This document shows positions 18,740 through 26,728 of a DNA stretch of 64,000 bases, piece after piece (the stretch's first letter is position 1; every line of letters starts with the position of its first letter). The stretch is taken from assembly GCF_004005485.1 (NCBI RefSeq), contig NZ_RZUL01000002.1, positions 682,001-746,000 on the forward strand. Direction: 5' to 3'. Both the position numbers and the translations under genes were made by a program. This DNA is from Sphingobium algorifonticola. GTDB taxonomy: Bacteria; Pseudomonadota; Alphaproteobacteria; Sphingomonadales; Sphingomonadaceae. The notes beneath the pieces were generated by a model that made no database searches, had not been told where the DNA came from, and worked only from the letters and a program-made list of their open reading frames with translations.

Positions 18740-20995
18740 TTATATGCCAAGATTGCGAAAAGCCAGCCGCAGCAGGAAAGTGTTGCCCTGCCGCGCGTCA
18801 CCGGTGGTGCGATAGTCACGCCGCCATGTCAGCCCCATTTCCAGACAGTCATCGGCATAGGTCACGCCGACTCTGTGCCTGACCGGCTGATAGCCGTCCG
18901 CCAGCGTCAGCGGATCTTCCTGCGCGCCGGTCAGGTCGATCACCGTGGAGCCGAACACGGACCAGAAGCGCGCCACCTGCACCCGGCCGCCCACGCGGAT
19001 TTCCTCGCGATCCTGCAAATCCTCGAAGGTCGCGGCGGCATCGCGGTTCAGGCGCAGATAGCCGACCGTTGCATAGGTTTTCGACGTGCCGACCGTCGCA
19101 TCCAGTTCGTTGCGGCGGACGGCCAGATTGTCCTTGTCGAGCCGGAAACGATGCGTGAAGCGCACGAAATCGGTGAAACTGAATGTGGTGCGGCCTACGA
19201 TGTCCGAAACGCGTTCCGACAGGCCGGTGCCATTGGGGAACAGATTGGGGCGCTTGTCGAGGCGATAGCTCTGGCCGATAACCGTGCCGATCGACAGGTT
19301 CTTGCGGTCCAGCCGATACTCCAGGCCATAAGTGATTCGCGTCGAATCCTCGAACCGGTCGTAACCGGGGAAACGGTTGAGCGCGAACAGGTTGCTGTCT
19401 TCCAGATCGACCGCCCGCGCATCCTCGTTCGGCACCGCCAGATTGGAAAGCTTGGGCGCGGCGACGATCTGCACGCGCGGGGTAATGCGCTGGGTGCCGC
19501 CGAAGGCTTCGCCGATGAAAGGCCAGCGCATATCGACTGCGGCAGCCACGATGCCCCGCGCCTGCCAGCCGGGATTGCCGCGATAGATCAGGGTCTGCGT
19601 CAGACTGTTCTCGTCGCTGTGATAGACATCGCCACGCAGATAGCCGGTGAAGGTCACTTCCTGGCCCAGCCCGGTCAGCTTGCGCAGGCTCCATTCCGCT
19701 CCGGCGAATGCGCGCTGCGTATCCTGTCCGTCGGTGCGGGTGATAGCGAGGCTGTTGGCCTGAAGCTGGATGCGCCCGCCCAACACCGGATCGGCGAGCC
19801 GCAGGCGATAATCGATGATCGGCAGGGCGACGGGGACCTGGCCCTGCCGGTCGTTGGCGCGCAAGGTCTGGGTCGCCCAGCCTGACAGCGAGAAATAGCT
19901 GCGCGCGCCGATCCGTTCGGCCTGCAACGTCGATCGCAGCCGATCGTCGCGGCTGATGTCGTACCGGCGCAGGAATGTCCGGTCGGATGCGACGCGGATC
20001 GATCCGCTGACGCTCCACTCGGGGTCAAGCTGAAGGCGGCCGCTGGCATCCACATAACCGCGAATGTCCTTTTGCGAATCGGCTGCGGTGTTGACGACAG
20101 ATGCAGGCAGGCGCGATCCGTAGGTGGCGTAACCGGTAATCTGATAGGCGCCCTTGTCGATCAGCGCGCGATAATTGCCGACAACCATGGGCAACGCATC
20201 GGAATAGACGTGGGGGGTGATCGTGAGGTCGCGGTTGGGGGCGATGCGAATGTAATAAGGCACCGAGAGTTCGGCGCCGTTTACCCGGTCATAGCGGAAA
20301 TCGGGCACCAGCAGCCCGTTGCCGCCGCCTTCGCCAACCGGATGCGACAGGCCGGGAAGCGGAATGAGCGGCAGGCCGAACAGTTCGATCTTGGCGTTGG
20401 TATAGGACACACGCTGCCGATTGGGGTCATAGACGACCTTCACGGCCTTGATCTGCCAGGTCGGCTCTTTCGGGCAGCCGTCGCTGTCCTCCACTGCACA
20501 TCCGGTATAGGCCGCGCGATTGAGCGTGTAGACCCCGTTCACCCGCGACGCGCGCACCGCCGCCAGCCGCCCGCCGCTGTCCAGAACCAGCAGCAGATTG
20601 TCGATCAGGCCGTCTTTCAGCGTGTCGGTCACATCGACCTTGTCGCCAAAGGCAATGTTGCCTTCGGGATCGGTCACCGAAACATTGCCTTCCGCGACCA
20701 CCTTGCCGCTCTTGCGTTCCCACGTCACGCTGTCGGCGCGGAGGCGGTTGCCCTCGCGCAGCATCTGGACATTGCCCTTTGCGGTAACGATGTCGCGTTC
20801 CGAATCATATTCCAGCGCATCGGCCGCAAAGGCGATTTCTTCCGCCGTCGCCGGGGTCGGCGTATCGGCCGGTGCAAGCGGCGCGGACGGCGCGTTGAGA
20901 TTTTGCGCGCAGACCGGCGCTGCGGACAGCATCGCGATCCAGACGACAGCATTGCGCGCAAGCCATGCTCCGGGCAGGAAAGGTCCGCTGGTCAT
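18740..20995 (-). CDS. lptD: LPS-assembly outer-membrane protein LptD
   Basis: The 751-residue outer-membrane translocon subunit inserts LPS into the outer leaflet. It has a signal peptide (MTSGPFLPGAWLARNAVVWI to about residue 31). The N-terminal OstA/LptA-like beta-jellyroll covers about 48-160 (IAFAADALEYDSERDIVTAKGNV, GNVSVTDPEGNIAFGDKV). A large LptD barrel then runs to the C-terminus, ending YADDCLEMGLTWRRDY...LRLAFRNLGI. Cysteines CAVEDSDGC and the late CLEMG Cys could form the known disulfides. The ATG at 20995 gives the signal peptide; longer in-frame versions lack family support. It is the first gene of the lptD-surA-pdxA-rsmA operon. Confidence 0.94.
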   Translation of the reverse strand: MTSGPFLPGAWLARNAVVWIAMLSAAPVCAQNLNAPSAPLAPADTPTPATAEEIAFAADALEYDSERDIVTAKGNVQMLREGNRLRADSVTWERKSGKVVAEGNVSVTDPEGNIAFGDKVDVTDTLKDGLIDNLLLVLDSGGRLAAVRASRVNGVYTLNRAAYTGCAVEDSDGCPKEPTWQIKAVKVVYDPNRQRVSYTNAKIELFGLPLIPLPGLSHPVGEGGGNGLLVPDFRYDRVNGAELSVPYYIRIAPNRDLTITPHVYSDALPMVVGNYRALIDKGAYQITGYATYGSRLPASVVNTAADSQKDIRGYVDASGRLQLDPEWSVSGSIRVASDRTFLRRYDISRDDRLRSTLQAERIGARSYFSLSGWATQTLRANDRQGQVPVALPIIDYRLRLADPVLGGRIQLQANSLAITRTDGQDTQRAFAGAEWSLRKLTGLGQEVTFTGYLRGDVYHSDENSLTQTLIYRGNPGWQARGIVAAAVDMRWPFIGEAFGGTQRITPRVQIVAAPKLSNLAVPNEDARAVDLEDSNLFALNRFPGYDRFEDSTRITYGLEYRLDRKNLSIGTVIGQSYRLDKRPNLFPNGTGLSERVSDIVGRTTFSFTDFVRFTHRFRLDKDNLAVRRNELDATVGTSKTYATVGYLRLNRDAAATFEDLQDREEIRVGGRVQVARFWSVFGSTVIDLTGAQEDPLTLADGYQPVRHRVGVTYADDCLEMGLTWRRDYRTTGDARQGNTFLLRLAFRNLGI

Positions 20996-21001
20996 AAACG
21001 T

Positions 21002-21014
21002 CGAAACATACTCT
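21002..21014 (-). promoter_or_regulatory. Leader motif AGAGTATGTTTCG before lptD
   Basis: Identical 13 bases to those before surA, here 6 bases before the lptD ATG. The embedded ATG would read five codons (MFRRL) and stop at a TGA overlapping the lptD start. GGAGG lies about 19 bases before that ATG, too far for a normal ribosome-binding site. Confidence 0.35.
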
Positions 21015-21216
21015 GCTAAGGCGCGCAGCCTCCAGCCTATTGCACTGCAGCGCCCTCGCTGCAATCGCCTTCGCACGGCACTGGCGGAGGAAATTGCGCG
21101 CGGGCACTTTGCCAGAACGACGCAAGCGCACTATCTGGAGCGCAGCGCGCATTGACGCCGATCCTGTTTGCCGGGTTCCCGGCACCCGCAACCCGATGAC
21201 GAAAGAACCGACCCTG

Positions 21217-22665
21217 ATGGATATTGCGATCCAAACTTCCCGCCCCGAAAATGTCGATACGCTGGCCTTCGCGATACCGAAGGACGCGCTGGCCGCCGTG
21301 CCTCTCGCGGCGTCGCGCACGCTGGTCGAAGGTGCCCGGGCGGCGCGGTTCACGGGTGAAGTGAGCAGCAGCTTCGAAAGTTTCGTTGAGGAAGGCGGCA
21401 AGGTGCTTCGCGTCGTCCTGCTCGGTACGGGCTCTGGTTCGGACGCCGATATGGAAAAGGCGGGAGGGACGCTGACCGCCCGGCTCGCGACATCAGGCGC
21501 GGCGCATGTTGCGGTAGAGTTTATCCATGGCGCCAGCGGATCGGCGGCGGCGCATCTGGCGCTCGGCGCGTGCCTGCGTGGCTGGCGGATCGATACCTAT
21601 CGCACAAGGCAAAGCGAAAAGGCCAAGCCCACGCTGGCCGCGCTCACGGTGGTGAATGGCGCAGGGGCGGCGGAATGGGAAGCCCTGTCGGCGGTTGCGG
21701 CAGGCGTTGGCTTTACGCGCGAACTGGTGTCCGAACCGGCGAATATCCTGTATCCGGAAAGCTTCGTCGAACGCTGCCGTCACCTTGCCGATCTGGGTGT
21801 CGAGATCACCGTTCTGGACGAGACCGATATGGCGGACCTTGGCATGGGGGCGCTGCTGGGCGTGGCGCAGGGATCGGCCCGCAAGCCGCGCCTGCTGGCG
21901 TTGCGCTGGGATGGCACCGGCGGCGCGCAGGACAAGCCGGTCGCTTTCGTCGGCAAGGGCGTGACCTTCGACACCGGCGGGATCTCGATCAAACCCGCTG
22001 CGGGCATGGAGGACATGAAGTGGGACATGGGCGGTGCCGGTGCGGTCGCGGGTGCGATCAAGGCGCTTGCCGGGCGGAAGGCGAAGGTGCACGTCGTGGG
22101 CGTCTGCGGTCTCGTCGAGAACATGCCTGATGGCAATGCGCAGCGGCCCGGCGACATCGTGACATCGATGTCGGGCCAGACGATCGAAGTGCTCAACACC
22201 GACGCCGAAGGACGGCTGGTCCTGTGCGATGCGATCACCTGGACGCAGCAGACCTTCGCGCCCGAGGTGATCGTCGATCTCGCCACGCTGACCGGCGCGA
22301 TGATGATCGCACTGGGCGACCAGAACGGCGGCCTGTTCGCCAATGACGATGGCCTTGCGGACAATCTGATTGCTGCGGGGCAGACGACCGGCGAGACGCT
22401 GTGGCGCTTTCCGCTGTCGGATGCCTACAACAAGCTGCTCGACAGTCCGATTGCCGATATGAAGAACATCGGCCCGCGCTTCGCCGGTTCGATCACCGCG
22501 GCCCAGTTCATCAAGCGTTTCGTCGATGAAGACGTCAAGTGGGCGCATCTGGATATCGCCGGCATGGTGTGGGCGGACAAGCCGGGTGCGCTGTGGGACA
22601 AGGGCGCGACGGGCTATGGCGTCCGTCTGCTCGACCGGCTGGTGGCGGACGTGTTCGAGCGTTGA
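21217..22665 (+). CDS. pepA: Leucyl aminopeptidase (M17, PepA)
   Basis: The 482-residue cytosolic metallo-aminopeptidase has a variable N-terminal domain. The M17 catalytic domain shows GKGVTFDTGGISIKP (metal-binding D and catalytic K), the metal motif DMGGAGAV, and the signature NTDAEGRLVL near residue 327. The C-terminus matches the family (WAHLDIAGMVW, GATGYGVRLL). ATG 21217 (MDIAIQTSRP) was preferred; ATG 21196 in frame is possible. It is divergent from lptD across about 220 bp. The stop codon overlaps the TTG start of holC, so the two are coupled. Confidence 0.95.
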   Translation: MDIAIQTSRPENVDTLAFAIPKDALAAVPLAASRTLVEGARAARFTGEVSSSFESFVEEGGKVLRVVLLGTGSGSDADMEKAGGTLTARLATSGAAHVAVEFIHGASGSAAAHLALGACLRGWRIDTYRTRQSEKAKPTLAALTVVNGAGAAEWEALSAVAAGVGFTRELVSEPANILYPESFVERCRHLADLGVEITVLDETDMADLGMGALLGVAQGSARKPRLLALRWDGTGGAQDKPVAFVGKGVTFDTGGISIKPAAGMEDMKWDMGGAGAVAGAIKALAGRKAKVHVVGVCGLVENMPDGNAQRPGDIVTSMSGQTIEVLNTDAEGRLVLCDAITWTQQTFAPEVIVDLATLTGAMMIALGDQNGGLFANDDGLADNLIAAGQTTGETLWRFPLSDAYNKLLDSPIADMKNIGPRFAGSITAAQFIKRFVDEDVKWAHLDIAGMVWADKPGALWDKGATGYGVRLLDRLVADVFER

Positions 22666-23102
22666 TTCAGGTCGATTTCTACCAGCTCAGCCGGGATCCG
22701 GTCGATCGGGTGCTGCCCGCCATCGCGGCCAAGGTGCTGGCGGGCGGCGGGCGATTGCTGGTGGTGGCCGCCGCGCACGATATGCGCGCGGCGATATCGG
22801 CGGGGCTGTGGGAAAGCGATCCGGCGAGCTTCCTTGCGCATGATCATGTCGATAGTCCGCTTGCGGCGGCGCAGCCCATTCTGCTGTCCGACCGATGCGA
22901 GGCCATCAACGGCGGGCGGTTCATCGCGCTGGCCGACGGGCAATGGCGCGACGCGGCGCTCGGCTTTGACCGGGCGTTCTACTTCTTCGATGGACAGACG
23001 ATCGACGGCGCACGGCAAAGCTGGCGTGCACTTAAGGCCCGCGATGATGTGGAACCGCGCTTCTGGCGGCAGGAAGGCGCGCGCTGGCTTCAGGGGCCTT
23101 AA
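22662..23102 (+). CDS. holC: DNA polymerase III chi subunit
   Basis: The 146-residue protein starts IQVDFYQLS after a TTG codon and contains DRVLPAIAAKVLAGGGRLLVVA and the late LKARDDVEPRFWRQEGARW, the pattern of HolC. HolC links the clamp loader to SSB in the replisome. The TTG at 22662 overlaps the pepA stop (TTGA); no ATG or GTG exists at the right place, and the family N-terminus begins exactly here. The pepA-holC adjacency is conserved across proteobacteria, which supports both the name and the unusual start codon. Confidence 0.93.
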   Translation: MIQVDFYQLSRDPVDRVLPAIAAKVLAGGGRLLVVAAAHDMRAAISAGLWESDPASFLAHDHVDSPLAAAQPILLSDRCEAINGGRFIALADGQWRDAALGFDRAFYFFDGQTIDGARQSWRALKARDDVEPRFWRQEGARWLQGP

Positions 23103-23196
23103 CGACCTTGCCCTCAACGACCTTGCAGTGCCGACATTGCCCCGCTAAAGGGCGCCAACCCAATTCCACGCCCTTATTTTCCGGAGCTTTCCCGCC

Positions 23197-23619
23197 ATGG
23201 CCGCGACCCGCACCTTTTCGATCATCAAGCCCGATGCGACCCGCCGCAACCTGACCGGTGCCGTCACCAAGATGCTGGAGGAGGCAGGCCTGCGCGTCGT
23301 CGCTTCGAAGCGCATTCACATGAGCCGCGAGCAGGCCGAGGGCTTCTATGCGGTGCATAAGGAACGTCCCTTTTTCGCCGATCTGGTCGCCTTCATGATA
23401 TCCGGTCCGGTCGTCGTGCAGGTTCTGGAAGGCGAAGACGCCGTGAAGCGCAACCGCGACATCATGGGCGCGACCAACCCCGCCAATGCCGAGCCGGGCA
23501 CGATCCGCAAGGAACTGGCCGAATCGATCGAAGCCAATACCGTCCATGGTTCCGACAGCGAAGAAAATGCCGCGATCGAAATCGCCTATTTCTTCAAGCC
23601 GGACGAAATCGTCGGCTGA
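23197..23619 (+). CDS. ndk: Nucleoside-diphosphate kinase
   Basis: Transfers the gamma-phosphate from ATP to nucleoside diphosphates. The 140-residue protein has the full set of hallmarks: [27 protein letters not shown] and the phosphohistidine His117 in [14 protein letters not shown] ribosome-binding site CGGAG precedes the ATG. It lies 94 bp after holC; that gap contains a tandem AACGACCTTGC repeat. The next gene begins one base after its stop codon, suggesting co-transcription. Confidence 0.97.
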   Translation: MAATRTFSIIKPDATRRNLTGAVTKMLEEAGLRVVASKRIHMSREQAEGFYAVHKERPFFADLVAFMISGPVVVQVLEGEDAVKRNRDIMGATNPANAEPGTIRKELAESIEANTVHGSDSEENAAIEIAYFFKPDEIVG

Positions 23620-23620
23620 T

Positions 23621-24157
23621 TTGGCGACGCTGACCGACAGCGCGCCGACGATACGGGGCTGCACCGCCGCCGATGCCGCGATCCTGTCGCTCATCGGCGG
23701 TGCGACGTTCCTGGAGACGTTCGGCGACAGTATCGACGCGGACAATCTGCTTGCCCATGCGCGCGGACCGCATGGCGAGGCTTATTATGCGGCGTTGCTG
23801 GCCGATCCCGGTGCGCGATGCTGGCTCGCGGAACTGCCCGGAACAGGCGCACCGGTTGGCTATCAGGTGCTGACCGCGCCTGATCTGCCGGGCATTGCGC
23901 AGCCCGGCGATATCGAGCTGAAGCGCATCTATATCTTCTCGCGCTATCATGGCGGGGGTCTGGCCGGTCGCCTGCTCGACGCAGCGGTCGCCGCCGCGCG
24001 GGCGATGGGAAAGCGCCGGATGCTGCTGGGCGTGTATGGCGAGAACCACCGCGCCATCGCCTTCTACCGCAAGGCCGGGTTCGCGATGATCGGCGAGCGC
24101 AATTTCACGGTGGGCACGCAGGTCTTTTACGACAAGGTGATGGCGCGGATGCTCTAG
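23621..24157 (+). CDS. GNAT-family N-acetyltransferase
   Basis: The 178-residue protein is read from TTG 23621, one base after the ndk stop; no ATG gives a full GNAT fold. The acetyl-CoA-binding motif A is IELKRIYIFSRYHGGGLAGRLL (about residues 99-120). Motif B follows in LGVYGENHRAIAFYRKAGF, and the strand before it is GYQVLTAP. The substrate is unknown; the sequence is of the RimI/spermidine-acetyltransferase-like type. Its TAG stop overlaps the TAG of purN on the other strand within CTAG, so the genes are convergent with no spacer. Confidence 0.85.
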   Translation: MATLTDSAPTIRGCTAADAAILSLIGGATFLETFGDSIDADNLLAHARGPHGEAYYAALLADPGARCWLAELPGTGAPVGYQVLTAPDLPGIAQPGDIELKRIYIFSRYHGGGLAGRLLDAAVAAARAMGKRRMLLGVYGENHRAIAFYRKAGFAMIGERNFTVGTQVFYDKVMARML

Positions 24158-25107
24158 AAGTCGTCCGCAATATCCATGAGTTTCGTCAGCCGCTTGGGCG
24201 CGGACATCCGCCAGCTTCGGCGCAGCCGGTCGGCGATATGGTCCCAGTCGTTGCCACCGCGATCGAGCCGCAAGCCGACCCAGCCAGACGGACCCAGATA
24301 GGCCGGGCGATAATAAAGGTCGGGGTCACGCTCGATCAGCATCGCCTGTTCCTCCACGCCGCTTGCCTTGACCAGCAGGCCGGTCACGCCGTCGTGATGA
24401 TGATCGTAGCTGAAATAGGCGAAGAACTTGCCGCCTTCGACGAAGAAACCGGGGCTGCCGTGCGACAGCTTTTCCGAGGTTTCGGGCAACGCCAGCGCGA
24501 TGTCGCGGACACGGCCCAGCAGCCATTGGGGATCGCGTTCGCGCCGGACAAAATCCGCCAGAACGCGGGGATAGAGCTGATGCTCGGCAAAGACGGTCCG
24601 CGCGGCAAGGCTTTCCGCCGTTTCTCCGGGGGTGATCGGTACGGGAAGCTGCCCCAGCACCGGGCCGTCGTCCAGATCGGGCGTGACGAGATGGACCGAA
24701 CAGCCGCCATAGCTGTCGCCAGCGGCAATCGCGCGGGCGTGCGTGTTCAGCCCCTTGTATTTGGGCAGCAGCGAGGGGTGGATATTCAGCATCCGCCCCT
24801 GCCAGCGTTCGACGAAGCCGGTGGAGAGTATCCGCATATAGCCTGCCAGCGCGACATGATCGGCACCGCTGGCGGCCAGCGCATCATCGATGATGGCGTC
24901 AAAGGCCTCGCGGCCAAGCCCCTGGTGGCTGTGCGCGAAGGTCGGCACGCCTTCGGCGGCGGCAAGGGCAAGGCCCGACGCATCGGGATTGTTCGAGGCG
25001 ACGAGCACCACGTCATAAGGGCAATCGGGCAGTCTGGCGGCATAGAGCAGCGCCATCATGTTCGATCCCCGGCCCGAAATGAGGATGGCGACTTTGGCCT
25101 TTGTCAT
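24154..25107 (-). CDS. purN: Phosphoribosylglycinamide formyltransferase fused to a MmcQ/YjbR-like domain
   Basis: The 317-residue protein is longer than the usual 190-220. Residues 1 to about 205 are GART: ISGRGSNMMALL, VALAGYMRILS, catalytic NIHPSLLPKYKG and DDGPVLGQ, for the third step of purine synthesis. From about residue 206 a second domain begins (VRDIALALPETSEKLSHGSPGFF, KFFAYFSYD, YYRPAYLGPSGWVGLRLD, LRRSWRMSAPKR), matching MmcQ/YjbR (DUF419), a small fold of unclear function. The reading frame is continuous across the junction. It follows purM after a 114-bp gap holding a palindromic element. The fusion call is confident; the purpose of the second domain is not known. Confidence 0.92.
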   Translation of the reverse strand: MTKAKVAILISGRGSNMMALLYAARLPDCPYDVVLVASNNPDASGLALAAAEGVPTFAHSHQGLGREAFDAIIDDALAASGADHVALAGYMRILSTGFVERWQGRMLNIHPSLLPKYKGLNTHARAIAAGDSYGGCSVHLVTPDLDDGPVLGQLPVPITPGETAESLAARTVFAEHQLYPRVLADFVRRERDPQWLLGRVRDIALALPETSEKLSHGSPGFFVEGGKFFAYFSYDHHHDGVTGLLVKASGVEEQAMLIERDPDLYYRPAYLGPSGWVGLRLDRGGNDWDHIADRLRRSWRMSAPKRLTKLMDIADDF

Positions 25108-25112
25108 GTCAT

Positions 25113-25214
25113 CTCCCCTCCCGCTTGCGGGAGGGGTCGGGGGCGGGCGGGTTGCACACGCCGCCTGCCCGGACATTCCCTCCCCTGACCCTTCCCGCAG
25201 GCGGGAGGGGGACT
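25113..25214. repeat. Palindromic intergenic element between purM and purN
   Basis: Left arm 25113-25150 (containing CCCCTCCCGC and GCGGGAGGGG) and right arm 25178-25214 (containing TTCCCGCAGGCGGGAGGGGG) are reverse-complementary overall and each is self-palindromic. It fills the purM-purN gap. It is structurally like the element at 13345-13485 but with CCCGC cores instead of CCCTTT. Confidence 0.8.
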
Positions 25215-25221
25215 GGTTGGA

Positions 25222-26316
25222 CTATCCCAGATGCGTTGCCGTCCACGCTGCCTGTGCACTCCACGCCTCGGCCGATCCGCGCACGGTGCAGCCCTTGTCG
25301 CCTGCTTCGACATGGCCGATGCGGTGGACGGTTTCGCCTGCTTCGGTGAGGGCGGCGGACACCGCGTCGGCTTCCTCCGCCGCCACCGCCAGCACCATCC
25401 CAATGCCGCAGTTGAAGGTGCGCGCCATTTCTTCCGGTTCGATATGCCCCTGCGCCTGAAGGAAAGCCATGAGGCGCGGCTGCGCCCAGGCATCGGCGTC
25501 GATCACGGCATGGCTGCCTTCGGGGAGGACGCGGGGGATATTTTCGAGCAAGCCGCCGCCGGTGATGTGGGCCAGCGCATTGATCCGGCCCGCGCGGACA
25601 ACGGGCAGCAACGATTTCACATAGATGCGCGTCGGCGCCATCAGCGCGTCGATCAGCAGCAGTTCATTGTCAAACAGGGCAGGGCGGTCGAGCCGCCATC
25701 CCTTGTCGGCGGCAAGGCGACGGACCAGCGAGAAACCGTTCGAGTGGACGCCCGACGATGCAAGGCCCAGCAGCACATTGCCGGGCGCGACCCGCGATCC
25801 GGTGAGCGCCTGCGCGCGCTCGACCGCACCGACGCAGAAGCCCGCAAGATCATAGTCGCCCGGCGCATACATGCCCGGCATTTCCGCCGTCTCGCCACCG
25901 ATCAGCGCGCATCCGGCAATGCGGCAGCCTTGCGCGATGCCGGCGATCACACGCTCGGCGATGCCGCTCTCCAGCTTTCCGGTCGCATAATAATCCAGGA
26001 AGAACAGGGGTTCGGCACCCTGGACGATCAGGTCGTTGGCGCACATCGCGACCAGATCGATGCCGACACCGTCGTGCCAGTCATGATCGATCGCCAGTTT
26101 CAGCTTGGTGCCCACGCCATCGTTGGCCGCGACGAGCAGGGGATCGCTGTAGCCTGCCGCCCGGAGGTCGAAAAATCCGCCAAAGCCGCCCAGTTCGGCG
26201 TCAGCACCGGGGCGACGGGTGGCTTTGGCAAGCGGCGCAATCGCGCGGACCAGGGCGTTGCCCGCGGCAATGTCTACACCCGCGCGGGCATAGCTATAGG
26301 ATGTGTCGTCGCTCAT
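25222..26316 (-). CDS. purM: Phosphoribosylformylglycinamidine cyclo-ligase (AIR synthetase)
   Basis: The 364-residue enzyme closes the imidazole ring (FGAM + ATP to AIR). It shows [16 protein letters not shown] at the N-terminus, [20 protein letters not shown]-like [43 protein letters not shown] and [15 protein letters not shown]. The start MSDDTSYSY at 26316 was chosen over an ATG two codons earlier. It is the first gene of purM-purN. The order purN-purM-DUF2066-hda is the same as around PA0944-PA0947 in Pseudomonas aeruginosa, although here the two halves are divergent. Confidence 0.96.
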   Translation of the reverse strand: MSDDTSYSYARAGVDIAAGNALVRAIAPLAKATRRPGADAELGGFGGFFDLRAAGYSDPLLVAANDGVGTKLKLAIDHDWHDGVGIDLVAMCANDLIVQGAEPLFFLDYYATGKLESGIAERVIAGIAQGCRIAGCALIGGETAEMPGMYAPGDYDLAGFCVGAVERAQALTGSRVAPGNVLLGLASSGVHSNGFSLVRRLAADKGWRLDRPALFDNELLLIDALMAPTRIYVKSLLPVVRAGRINALAHITGGGLLENIPRVLPEGSHAVIDADAWAQPRLMAFLQAQGHIEPEEMARTFNCGIGMVLAVAAEEADAVSAALTEAGETVHRIGHVEAGDKGCTVRGSAEAWSAQAAWTATHLG

Positions 26317-26728
26317 GGGCATCAGCGCCTAGCCATCTGCGCGATTTTATCAAGTGCGCGTTGGGCGGGCGCGCTGCCCAAAGGTTCCAACAAAGGTAAT
26401 AAAGGTAACGGTAAACACGTCGTTCGCACGCAAAATGTCCATTTTTCGGAAGGCGAAATTGGGGGGTTCGGGGGAGTGTGTTGGACATGTGATGACTATG
26501 GCATTGCGTTGATGAGTAGGACAGGTGGCAGCCGTAACCCAGTGTCGTCATCCTGACGAAAGTCAGGATCCATTGGTGCTGACGCTCGGGCGTCATGGCA
26601 ATAGCAGAGCTAATGGATGCTGACCTTCGTCAGCATGACGAACTCCGGGCTGTTGTCAGCATGACGAACTCTAAGAGGGGCGTCTAAACCCGCTTGGCTT
26701 CCCCGGCAAATGCCGCCAAAAGGACGCC
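26317..26728. other. Divergent intergenic region, purM / DUF2066 gene
   Basis: 412 bp without a credible gene. It includes a palindromic repeat (26544-26671) and a locally AT-richer stretch near 26380-26470 with TAATAAAGGTAACGG that may hold the purM promoter. No clear -35/-10 pair could be fixed. Confidence 0.6.
26544..26671. repeat. Palindromic element with duplicated outer end
   Basis: GTCGTCATCCTGACGAAAGT (left arm 26544-26576) is reverse-complementary, with about four mismatches, to the arm 26611-26643 (TGGATGCTGACCTTCGTCAG core). The outer part of the right arm recurs at 26651-26671 (GTCAGCATGACGAACTC). The arm contains its own small hairpin (CCTGACGAAAGTCAGG). This suggests a dispersed palindromic repeat with a partial duplication. 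Confidence 0.75.

Noticed and set aside
13345-26671. CRISPR array
   Set aside because: The repeats found are single palindromes of differing sequence between genes, not regularly spaced direct repeats, and no cas gene is present.
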